Assembly (NCBI GenBank): GCA_018894105.1
Contig: CM032122.1
Span: forward strand, 38,223,404 to 38,287,403
Reading direction: 5' to 3'
Length of the DNA: 64,000 nt
DNA from: Jacaranda mimosifolia
Taxonomy: Eukaryota > Streptophyta > Magnoliopsida > Lamiales > Bignoniaceae
Notes under the pieces: generated by a model
Seen by the model: the letters and a program-made list of their open reading frames with translations, nothing else
The model's database searches: none
Told to the model about the DNA's origin: nothing
Translations under genes and position numbers: made by a program
Shown: positions 48,532 through 59,300 of the stretch, in pieces
How positions within the stretch are numbered: the stretch's first letter is position 1
Layout: the number at the start of each line of letters is the position of its first letter

Positions 48532-49830
48532 CATTAGTCATTTAACGATACAAGATTATAGTATTTAAAATAAAAAAAAATGTTTTTAAGTATATATTCC
48601 TCGTTGAAGTCCAAGATTCAAATATAGCATAAATCAAAGCGTTGTAAAAGAAAATGAAAGGAGAAAAAGAAAAGTATAAAATTGTAGATTTTCGCAAAAT
48701 AAATTCAAAAATGGGATGAAATTAAATATAGATAGGTTTTGTTTGAGATTTGGTGCAGTATATTTGGTGTCTATTAAAATTTATAAGTGTGTGAGTCTTA
48801 TGTGTCCATTAAATAAAAGTTATAAAATGACATAATAATATTATCATAGAATTCAACAATTTATAATATAAATTATATATGTAATATCAAGTGGTCGCAT
48901 AAACAAGCCAGGTGACTGAGATGAAGGTTTAAAGCAAGTTAGGTTGATAGAATTTGTTTTCCCCTTTTATTTATATATACAAATTAAGAGTTCGTTTGTG
49001 ATAGTAATATTATCAGGTCAATTAACTAATATTGACTAGACTGTTAGTAGTATTGAAGTCTACCATCCATATTCCAATAATAATAATAATAATAATAATA
49101 TGAGCTTTGACTTATTCTTATATCCAACAGTTACATGACAATTATTGCACATCATATTTCAATAATTGATTGTTAAAGAAAGATGCATAAATTTTCAACA
49201 ATTTCTTACCATTAGAATGAGAGATTGAGAGGAAAGTTTTTGCTATAACTCTAGATAACGCAAAACCTGGGGAAGATACAATTGATTTATTGAGAAATCA
49301 TGTTAATTTTTTTTATAAATTCTTTGTTGTATAATGGTGAACTTCAATATGTAGGATGTTTTCATATCTTGAATTTAATCACATATATAACCTACATTAA
49401 AAATCATTCATACATGTGTTGAGAAAATTTGAGATAGTCTGAGGATCTTATGTGGTTCAAAAGTGAAAATTATTAAGTTTGTCAATTGTACAAATATTGG
49501 GTTGAGATAAATAAAAATATTGAAATAAAATAAATCTACTAAATGGAGGTTAAATTAATAGATACTCTATGTGTTGATCTTATATTCATTTGAGTTTTTT
49601 TAGTTGAAACTTTATTGACACCAATTATAGATAATGTCCAGCAGAGTCAAACTAAAAAAATTATGAAACTTTCCATAATTTTATGATTGAATTTATTTGT
49701 AGAAATCAATACTCAACATCAAATGTTATTAAAAATAAATAAATAAATAACAACATAAGGAAAGAGAAACAAAACCAAGATTCTAGAAATATTCAGAATC
49801 TTTATTGTATTTTTGGCTCCTCATGTAAGC

Positions 49831-49831
<1 letters not shown>

Positions 49832-49892
<61 letters not shown>
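49832..49892. repeat. (TTA)n microsatellite, about 20 units
   Basis: An uninterrupted 61-base run of TTA. Runs of this length are usually polymorphic in plants. A shorter (ATA)n run lies at 49077-49101. Confidence 0.95.
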
Positions 49893-50164
49893 CTATCAAA
49901 AGTTTTGTGTTTCATACTGTATGAAAAAATTAATCATTTAAAAGAAGAAATATAGTAATAAAATGCTCATATCTTAATTTTTAAGAAATTGCCCATATAT
50001 GTTTTAACTATACTCTTCGTAGAAGTTACATATATATATATATATACACATGTGTGTGTGTGCGTCTGTGTGCGCGTGTGCGTGTGAGTTCTAAATTTCT
50101 AATTTTGAGAAAATATGATATGATCCAATCCAAGAAAGACAACACGGATGAAAAAATAAAAATC

Positions 50165-50760
50165 TTTTAAGTACCAAGTGGACCTCTTATACGAGCTCAA
50201 GCTAAATGTCTCCAAGAAGCTGTGCATAGATTGATCAAGAAGTTGCTTGAACAAGAGGTTAAAAATGGAGATGGCGTGGACTTCAAGCAGCCATGTTTAA
50301 TGAAGTTGCTTATGGTCTATGAGCAAATTCACTAGTTATTGGGCCTAAGTTTGTTCTTAAAAAATTAGCTTGGTTATGGGCCAAACCTTCACATGTCTAT
50401 CGCATGTTTTTGAGTTCTTTTAAGTTTCCAATTCAATGGCCCATGCTTTGAATTAGTGGGTTTGGGCTTCTTTTTAGACATCTTAATGGACCGTCCAAAA
50501 TTAATTACAAATTTAGTTTGGGGACCCAGTTTTTTATGACAATTGAAAAGTTGTCTTTTCTTGTGAGTTGAATTCCTTGAATTCTTTTTTGGACTCTTTG
50601 AGAACTTATTATGGTTAGTTTAATCTTGTGGTGTCCTATTTTTGATATTCTTGCTTTGCATTTAATATTAAAACATAGGATCAAGTCTTCTTATTATTTT
50701 TGGTTTGATGTTATGCATTTAAACTGTTGGGTTAGGAGTCATTTTCTCATCTTATTCTTT
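50165..50760 (+). mobile_element. Ty3/gypsy retrotransposon 3' remnant
   Basis: Near 50170-50260 one frame reads VPSGPLIRAQAKCLQEAVHR followed by LIKKLLEQEV. This is the loosely conserved C-terminal end of plant Ty3/gypsy polyproteins (consensus PxGPxTRARAK). The sequence beyond it is T-rich with CCTAAGTTTG and GTGGTGTCCTATTTTTG blocks and looks like the start of a 3' LTR. No reverse transcriptase, integrase or gag was found, so only the tail remains. The right end runs into another TIR element near 50790. Confidence 0.6.
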
Positions 50761-50792
50761 TCCTTCCGTTTTGATCGAAATTGATATTGGAA

Positions 50793-51656
50793 CTATGTTG
50801 CACGGATACGGACACGATACGACACGGACACAACGATATATTAAATTTTAAAATTTTAGAACATGACACGATTATCATAATATATATAATTATATATATA
50901 TATAAGTATTTATTAGTCATATTAATATATTTAACATAGAATATATATCAAAGTAAAAGTGAAAAAAATCAATTTGAACATTAAATATATATATTTTAAA
51001 TTCAAATAAATAACGAATTCCCTAAATAGGTATAAGTATTAGACTTCATGTAAATTATATAATGAAAATTTTCAATACAAAAAAATCTAATATTAGTCAT
51101 AAAAAAATATGTGATGATGTAAAAATTATAATTAATAACATTTGAAAAGATTTATGCTTATCATAAAAGATTTGCCATCAATTATCAATGGTGATAACTT
51201 AAATACAATTTTTGCCACTTTTAAACGTGTAAAAATTATTATTGGTGATAGAACAAAAAAAATTTGTTACTTATATATATATATATATATATAATTAGTG
51301 CCAACTGCCAAGTTTTCTATGATCACTTACTATTTTTTATAAAAAAATAATTCCATAATGTGTCTAATCATCTAAATTTATTAGAATATTATAATCATTG
51401 TGAGGTTTTTTACTAACTTTGTTTGTCATTTAAGAAGTTTTTATATTATTTATTAGCATTTAAATTTTGTAAAGTTTAATAAAAAAAAAAAGCCCTACCA
51501 TGTCGGACACATCTTTTAGCCATGTTCGATACCGTGTCGAATTTTATCTTTTTTATTTTAATTTTTGAACACTTATTTGCCATGTCCGACATGTGTCGGA
51601 GACTCGAAAGTGTTGGAGTTGTGTCTGTGTTCGTGTCCGACACATGTCGAACATAG
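50793..51656. mobile_element. Possible TIR element with CGGACAC-rich ends
   Basis: Starts CTATGTTGCACGGATACGGA and ends TGTCGAACATAG, so the first six bases are inverted at the right end. Repeats of GACACGATACGACACGGACAC on the left and TGTCGGACACATC, TCCGACATGTGTCGG on the right give the ends a shared character. No matching target duplication is visible. The interior is AT-rich. Confidence 0.4.
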
Positions 51657-52067
51657 CACGGAGTGATTTTTTGGCGTGTCCGTGCATTATAGTATTGAGG
51701 ATTTGAGACAATTAATCTTGAATTTGCACCTCAAAATATCCGAATGTGTCGCTATATATATTTGCCACAATCTTTGTGAAAGTTTATACATGAACCATCA
51801 CAATAATCATATATTACCATTGGATCTTTCATGTATTAAAGTCCACCATCTTATTTTTTTTTTAATATCTACACATACACATATATATATTTAAACTTCG
51901 TTAAATTTTATAAGTCAAGATTACGTTTCACTACTCAATTTTTCATTAAAATATCAACATTTGAAAAGTCATTTACCAAAAAAGTTAAAGTTCCAATAAC
52001 AAAAATTAAAAGATAATTAGTTTTGCTTATTGTAGTAAATATGTGTGCGCATTAATGTACAATACTT

Positions 52068-52234
52068 TTTTTTATTTTTTATTTTTTTGAGCAGGGATCG
52101 TCCACAATTTAATTTTGTATCACCGTGACATCGAACTCACCCCCAATTTAAGATTAAGATTGATGTAGTCGTATTTGTTTGTACCCCACGTCGCTCCCGC
52201 TTGAATCACAGGTCCGCATAATTGGGCTCGGCAA
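52068..52234 (-). mobile_element. tRNA-derived SINE with 19-bp TSD, upstream of RPL4
   Basis: A 19-base direct repeat (52049-52067 and 52235-52253, one mismatch; GCATTAATGTACAATACTT on the left) flanks this insertion. Read on the minus strand, the body starts TTGCCGAGCCCAATTATG, has a GGGAGCGACGTGGGGT A-box-like site and GAGTTCGATGTC (B box), and ends in a poly-A-like tail. The layout is tRNA-derived but the sequence differs from the other SINEs here, so it is probably another family. It lies 226 bases before the RPL4 start codon. Confidence 0.75.
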
Positions 52235-52459
52235 GCATTAGTGTACAATACTTATATAAACAGTAGATAATAAATCAACATAACAAAGACAAGTAAAACC
52301 AGAATTCGAGGATCAAGTAAATAACAGTAAAGAAATCAAATTGAATTTCAACTTTCAGCAAAATAAAATGTATAAATTCGGATTATCCGGCCCGATGAGA
52401 CCCAAGTCGGGCAAAGGATAATAGGATAACGTCCTTCAATCCACAGCACAACATCAAAA

Positions 52460-53293
52460 ATGGCAGCTGCATCACCTTCATCAATCTCCTTTCTTTCTTC
52501 AATTTTCCTCTCCAATCCAAACCCTTCTTCAACCAAACTCCATTTCTTCAAACCCCAGCCCCACCGGAGATTGCGAGCTGCCACCACTATCCGCTCGGAG
52601 CTAGCGAGTGTCCCTGTGCTTTCTTTCGAAGGAACCCAAGTGGGCTCCGCCACTCTCGACTTAAAGGCCGCCCCTCCTGACACCGCACGCGCCGTCGTCC
52701 ACCGAGGTCTCACCACCGACCTAACGAACCGCCGCCGCGGCACTGCTTCCACCCTCACCCGCGCAGAGGTCCGCGGTGGCGGCCAGAAGCCTTATCCTCA
52801 AAAGAAAACCGGCCGCGCCCGTCGTGGGTCCCAGCGCACTCCTCTTCGCCCCGGTGGTGGCGTTATTTTCGGGCCCAAACCGAAAGACTGGTCTATTAAG
52901 ATTAACAAGAAGGAAAAGAGACTCGCAATTTCTACCGCCATTTCCAGTGCGTTTGAGAGCACGATTGTGGTTGAGGATTTTGATGATAAATTCGAGAAGC
53001 CAAAGACGAAGGAGTTCATTGCAATGATGAAGAGGTTGGGGCTGGACCCAAAGAAGAAATCCATGTTTTTGATGACAGAAATTTCGGACAATGTGAGACT
53101 ATCGAGTAGAAATGTTGGTACTTTGAAAATGCTGACGCCCAGGAATCTGAATTTGTTCGACATTTTGGATTCTGAGAATTTGGTTCTCACTAAAGGGGCT
53201 GTGGATTTCTTGAATGAGAGGTATGGGTTTGACAGTGACAGGGATGAGGAAGAGGATGAGTTTGAAGAAGGGGAAGATGCCGATGAAGGTTAA
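52460..53293 (+). CDS. RPL4: Chloroplast 50S ribosomal protein L4, single exon, 277 aa
   Basis: L4 is an early-assembling protein of the large ribosomal subunit; its extended loop lines the peptide exit tunnel. This is the nuclear gene for the plastid copy. Residues 1 to about 45 form a Ser/Pro-rich plastid transit peptide. The mature part begins near SELASVPVLSFEGTQVG. Family blocks follow: AVVHRGLTTDLTNRRRGTAS, TLTRAEVRGGGQKPYPQKKT and GRARRGSQRTPLRPGGGVIF. These are the loop residues that contact rRNA. The tail is acidic (about 25 residues rich in Asp and Glu), as in plant plastid L4. The reading frame is uninterrupted and the length is normal. I found no TATA box; a SINE insertion lies in the upstream region. 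A frame on the other strand is a shadow. Confidence 0.95.
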   Translation: MAAASPSSISFLSSIFLSNPNPSSTKLHFFKPQPHRRLRAATTIRSELASVPVLSFEGTQVGSATLDLKAAPPDTARAVVHRGLTTDLTNRRRGTASTLTRAEVRGGGQKPYPQKKTGRARRGSQRTPLRPGGGVIFGPKPKDWSIKINKKEKRLAISTAISSAFESTIVVEDFDDKFEKPKTKEFIAMMKRLGLDPKKKSMFLMTEISDNVRLSSRNVGTLKMLTPRNLNLFDILDSENLVLTKGAVDFLNERYGFDSDRDEEEDEFEEGEDADEG

Positions 53294-56200
53294 CTTCTTT
53301 TTCATTTCTTGAGTTATTAAGCTGTTGAGTATATGGAATTTATAATGATGCTATACTGTTTATTGGTTATTTGAGGTCACTTTTGCTGGTTAACATTATT
53401 TCTTTTCCTCTCCTAACTGTCAATATTGTGTCTTTCTGGTTAGTATTTGTGATGCTAAAGATAGTGGCATGCCAAGATTAGATTTTTTATATTATAGTTG
53501 ATGGCAAAGTATTTTAGAGAGAATTTGGGCTGTGAGAAATTTACGACCCACGGCATGTCTCTGCGGCTTACGAAAGTTTAATGCTTTATGGATATATTGG
53601 GAACATATGGAATTCAAAGCCACATAATCATGATCACTATGTAAATTAAAGGAGCTATGTGAAGAATTACACCAAGGGGATATGTTGAAATCAATGGCAT
53701 TATGAAGAAATGGCTAGTTTCTTGTAAATATCATGTCTTAGTTTAGCAAACCTGCACGATTAAAAGGTGCAGCTGGCTAGAATTTCTTGTGTGAAACAAT
53801 TAAGTAACTGGAAATATGGGAGTGTTAAATAAGTTTAACTGCTTCGAAGTATTTACTAAAAGATGCAAGAGGCCACAGCTAGATTGAGAGGAGGAAGCTA
53901 CCAATTGAAGGAGGGTGCTAATGACGTGGACTTGGAATACTGTCATTTTGCTAGATAAGCGAGGACTCTATCCTATTAGTTGAATTCAAAACCATTAATA
54001 GGATCTTTTGACTGGAGTAGAAACTAGTAAGTTCGTGAAAATAGTGTATCTCCTTTTGGTATGTTGCTTGACAGTTGCCATGGGATCAATAGAATGAGGG
54101 AGCAAGATGAGACTAAGAAAAGGACTTGCTTTTCTGAACAGGTTTCTAAAAGATCAAGAAGAAAATGTAGCAGCTTTTTTAATGCTAGAATAAACCCGCA
54201 AGTCATGTCCCCTAATGAGTGATAGACTTGCAAAATTAGGCTTTGCAACTGGTAATCTAAAACTGAAATGGGTCGTGTTTCCGGCTGGCTTAGATGCAAA
54301 GAGAGATCCTGATTTTGTAATGTAAAGGGGGTAAACAATGTTACTGCAGTGGACTTTGTGGGGTGGGTGTTATAATGCATATGTACAAAGGATAAGATGG
54401 CTCTTTACCAATTTGTAGTCTCAGTAATGCTGAAGGAAACAAAAATTGTATCACAAATTTGAAGTGGAATGCATGAAGAAGTGGTAATAACGTAGTTCAC
54501 TAGCCAGAGGTTATGGTAACACTTGTCCCTAAATTGATCTGTTTTACAGAGGGGTCTGCTGGAACAAATTTTGATGTATTAGCATGAGTTGCTTCTAACT
54601 TATTTGCAATGTTGTGATCAGGATCTGAGGTAGAAGGAAATTTTGATTCATCAGAGTGATGCTGCCGTCTATTTCCTTGATGCATTATCAAGTCTGTCTG
54701 TGCCACAAACTGGTGAGAAGACTGCTTCAGTTGCCAATACCAACCACCAAAATTAGTTTCTGACAAGTGTTGTCAGATTACAGGGCTGCTGCTTTTCCTA
54801 GGCAACATCTGTCATATTTGTAATTTTTGCTTGCTCTTTCATTATTTTTTTTCTTTTTTGCCATTTAAAATTTTTTGACTGGGTAGTTGACAATGTTTGT
54901 AGGATGTTAATGCATTTGTAATGTTTGTCTCTATTAAGTTTTATGTTGATCTATCTATAGAGTTTGCCTCCATCTGATGTTTTGTTACTTTAGCATAATA
55001 ATTGTACATATGTGATGTTATTTTTAATGCTTGTGACCCCCTCCCCCTATCTTAGACGACTTATTTGAATTAGAAATTTAAATGTGGAGGATACAAGTGA
55101 AGTCCAGCTCTACAATGATATCTTAAGTGATAAATAAGCTTGAATTTTATTATATTTACTATTAAGCCCAAATTTTTTGACATATTGATCCTTAAATTAA
55201 TTAGGTAAATGATGTTTATTAAATATTTAGATCAGAGTTTTGGTAAAAATCACATATGCAAATCAAAAGACAACAAGAAACTTGAAGAATTAGTAAAAAA
55301 GCCCCTCATTGATCGTACAAATTAATCGCCACTTTAGAACAATAATCCAAAGAATATCATGAAGATATAGCAGGGTTTTTTTTTCCTATACCTTTGAATT
55401 TCATTGGACCAAGTTTAGCTTACAACGTATTTGAAAGCACTCGGCCAAGCTCAAAAGGACATTAAGAGGTATTTAGTCTATTCGACAATGTGAACTGGCA
55501 AGAACCCTATGAACTACTACAATAATCATATATGCAAATCAAAAGACAACAAACTAAAGAGTCAGACATTACATTGAGAAAAAGAGGTGAATGTTATGTT
55601 TTTCAAGGTTTATTCAGGACATATATAGAATTACCTTGGTCGACATTATTAGTGGGTCTTATTCATTTCAAATAATTTTCTAACCCCATCAAAAATTGGT
55701 TAAAGTTTACGAGAAGTTGCATCAATTGAGCTATGTATCAATTGTTCATGCATCGATGTGATAATAGTGCAAAATTCATGCAACAATTTGGTAATCAAGA
55801 TATATAGGAGCACTATATATCCTTGTTTCCCAAACGCATTCTAATTTACAAATTCAAATCACTTTATTCTCTTCAAAATGCTTATAGGTTCCTGAATCAT
55901 TTTGTACAAGAAATCAAGCACAGCCCAGTTGTGTACTACATAGATGGAAAACACATTTATAAATATGGATGACTGGAGGAAAAAGTATATATGACTACGG
56001 AGCTTAGTCGTTTACAAAATAATTGCCACATTTACAGCAACAAGACACAATTTCCCTTAACATAACATCATCAACCCTTATACTTTTCGATTCTGACTTT
56101 GAGAAATATCCTCTCACAACTATTCTTCAGACATGCATTTCTAGTAAGTTGACTGTACAAATGAACTCTATTGATGTTATTGGATATAATGCATATACAT

Positions 56201-56357
56201 TGTTGTGTGGCACAAGTAAGACGTCTATCACCCAGTTTGTTACCATCATATATGTCCTCTCAAGCACTCTGGCATGATGGAATTCATGGCAATGCTTCAA
56301 GACAACATCTCGTTTTAGACAATAATGGAGCTTTCAGCAACAATTATTTGTCATTTA
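53294..56357. other. Spacer between RPL4 and FtsH, with the two 3' UTRs
   Basis: About 3 kb separate the RPL4 stop and the FtsH stop. Composition in 53.4-54.8 kb is less AT-rich than the transposon deserts, but no frame shows a family signature. Two minus-strand frames (54024-54380 and 54500-54766) end without recognisable domains. A 23-base direct repeat occurs at 55254 and 55530. The final few hundred bases are probably the FtsH 3' UTR. Confidence 0.5.
55254..55552. repeat. 23-bp direct repeat flanking a 253-bp segment
   Basis: ATATGCAAATCAAAAGACAA (first 20 of 23 bases) occurs at 55254-55276 and again at 55530-55552, identical over 23 bases. The segment between is AT-rich with a (T)n run near 55377-55384. 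This could be a local duplication or an insertion with a long target duplication; no coding or TIR signature was seen. Confidence 0.7.
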
Positions 56358-59300
56358 TCAAGATCCCGATTGCAGAGGGAGAAGAGAACCTTGTTTACCT
56401 CTGATGAAGAATGTAAGCTCTGCTGGAGCAACCACCAATTTCAACCATTCTTGCAGTTCTTCACCTTCTACTTTCTCTTTTTCTAATATTATAATTGTTG
56501 TCAGAAGATTATTCTCACTCCAAAATAGTTATCTAAGAAAAAGTATGCTCTGCATTTGCCATTTCATCTTTTCGTTTCACAGTCCAAAACAGTAAAAACT
56601 AAACAGAGCCTACCTATTCAAATATCCTGAGATTGCAGACCCAAACAACAGTAAAAGAAGATAGACGTATTTTCTTATAGAGAGGGGGAGGGAGGAAGAA
56701 AGAATGAAAGCAATTCATATCCAACTTCCTTGATTTAAACTCCACTTCCAATCCCCTATCTAAATCACCCAGGAACTGTGAAAGTGAAGGCAATATCAAT
56801 GCTAAGTGAGAACATGAATCTTGTTTTCTCTCCCAATTATTCCAGTGCAAGACTATGTTACTGGATAAACTCTCCTTCTCTTCTCCATGTAACATGGGAA
56901 CATGTTACCACACAAAATGCTAGTAGACTACAAAATAAGCGGTCGTATATCTTGGACTAGGCAGAAGGTACACAAAGAAGCAGTTATTTGAATTATTCTT
57001 TTTATCTTCTGAGGGGAAGGAAGGAGAGGGGGGGGAGGGGGGGTTGCACAGGAAGGCACGAATATTAAGATGCAGAACGAGAGCAAATTTTCCCACATTT
57101 AAAGCTGGGATACTATTATCCAATATATCTTACTTAGTCATGGTCTGATGGAAAATAGAAGTACTACAAACCCCAAGGCGGCAGACTAGTTTCCATGATG
57201 AAACATGCATGGGGCACATGGTTTTCCTTATAATAAAAGATTGGCGCATCAGAGGGATAAAAGATTGCAATGATTGTGTTCTGTCATGAACATGTTTGTT
57301 TCCATTTTTCATTTTTCACTGCAGGTTACATAATTTGCTTTGTTAGGCTAACTCTCATGATGGTATCCCACATTGAATTCAGTGGCTAATAGTTTCTTTT
57401 CAAGTGATTTCAACTTGAAAAAGTTTCCTAGGCAAGCTTAAATTTTTTTTTAGTTTTTAGAATTTTCATTAAATAGATGTCAAAGAAATGCAATGAAACC
57501 AACTAAGCAGAAATTTATATTACCTTCCAGGTGGGCCCCAAGACCCTCCAAGACAGTAGGGTTTGCACGAACAACTGAGAGTGCTACATCAAGTGCGGAT
57601 TGCAGCAAGGCTTTAACCTCTCCTTGAACAAGATCAACAAGGTGTCCCTATCAATTAAAACTTTCAATCACTACCGATGCCAGGGACAATTTGGAAGTAT
57701 AAAACAAAACATGGGCCTGAATTAAGAATAGACATAGGGGTTGCAGACTAGTACTTGGTCCCTCCCCCACAACGAAGAACCCCCAGACTCATCCATTCCA
57801 CCACCGGAAAGAGTCGCCAAGGAGATAGGGCCTATGGTTTCATTAAGACCATATTCAGCCACAGCCTTGTATGCCATATCTGTTGCTCGCCGTATATCAT
57901 CAAGCGCACCTGTTGATACACGTCCGGAGAAAATAAACTCTTCTGCCGCACGTCCTCCAAGAAGAGTAACAAGGCGCCCACGCAACTCATCGACGAAGAG
58001 CAAATACCTATCTTCATTGGTTGGAGGTGTGTAAGTAAATCCTAGTGCTCCTCCAGATCTTGGCAATATGCTCAGCTTCTGATGATATCAAAATGGTACA
58101 TGGATATTAATCATGTTGCTACTCGTTGGTTAAATGACAATAACAACAATAATAAGAGAGTTTGATACCAAATGTATTACCTCACAATTATATATCTTTC
58201 AGACTTACTCTCAAGCAGCCGCAAGGTTTATAAAGTTGACCATATGATTAAAATATCAACTGAGTTCATTTTTTTCCATTAAGATAGGGGGTGACAGAAT
58301 ATTTACAATAAGCACTCTCAAAGCTAGATGCAAAAAAACCATTGATGGACCACTAAATTTTCCTTAAATGTTGGGGGTGCAGGCACCATCGCTATGCATA
58401 TAGATAAGTGGATATATCTTTAGAACTGGATGTACACATTGTCATAGTTAAAGCCCCTCTCTCTGTAATGAAATCTTGAAAAGAACTCTCCATGTTTGCA
58501 GCTTCTGAATTGGAATTAGTAGAGAATCCAAAAGACATAAAAGCTTTTGTTTTCCCACTGCCTATATCATCTTTTGGCTCAGAATTTCAGAATGATGATA
58601 GGGACAATTCAACAAGAAGTTTCAGTTTCTCTAGCTCCAGAGTATCAAAACCCCCTCTGCCTCCCCACAAACCCCAGTCAAAATAAAAAGCATGGTCTTC
58701 AATGCATTGTCATTACTTAATATCATTTTTCATATTTGTTTTTTTAACAAAAAATCCACCCTGAACAGGCCTAATCCAACCATAGGGACACAGGAGTAAA
58801 AGAGTTGAAACAGTTAATTCAATATATAAAAAACGGCCATAAAAAATGCAGCAACTTACTGCTATTACCTCAACCCGAGGTTGTCCAGAAAGAAGATTTG
58901 CAACTGCAGTTCCCACAACTGCATGACCAGCTTCATGCCGTGCAACAACAGCTTTCTCACTGCCCTGCAACTTGGCTGTCTTCTTTTCAATCCCCTGTAA
59001 CATAACGCAACCTCGTAAGAAACTTCGGAAGCTCAAATGAAACAAGCCATGAACATGAGAAATTTTTTATGGCTTGAAAGCTTATTTGGCTTGGTTCTGC
59101 TTTTTCATTGGAGCTAAGGGTATTTTGGTCCATAAAATCCAAACAGTTGAGTAAGGGGTAGAATAGGAATTGTAACAAAACCTAATGGTAGGACTAGCTA
59201 TGTGAACAGAGGAAAATCTGGGAGGGAGCTTTTCGAAATATTGAAAAAGAGAAAGGTACTGTTAGTAATTTAGCTAATTCCCAGGGGTGATAGTTGTTAT

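Larger units (their letters stand above)
41725..52459. other. Gene-free transposon mosaic between the josephin-like and RPL4 genes
   Basis: I find no intact gene here. Identified pieces are a fragment of the CCGGACC hAT family at 42235, a SINE-like piece at about 42590-42700, a TIR element at 43092-43399, a SINE at 44240-44338, a possible Tourist-like element at 45569-45943, a complete hAT element at 46421-47032, MITE family A copy 5 near 47.5 kb, a hAT element at 48060-48531, a (TTA)n run at 49832-49892, a Ty3/gypsy remnant at 50165-50760, a possible TIR element at 50793-51656 and a SINE at 52068-52234. The rest is AT-rich. Confidence 0.6.

Noticed and set aside
49832..49892. Direct-repeat array resembling a CRISPR array
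   Set aside because: It is a plain TTA microsatellite without spacers, in a plant nuclear genome.
54500..54766. Minus-strand 88-codon frame with Gln/His/Ser-rich content
   Set aside because: No domain, no splice partner found and no promoter-like sequence; kept only as part of an unexplained region.
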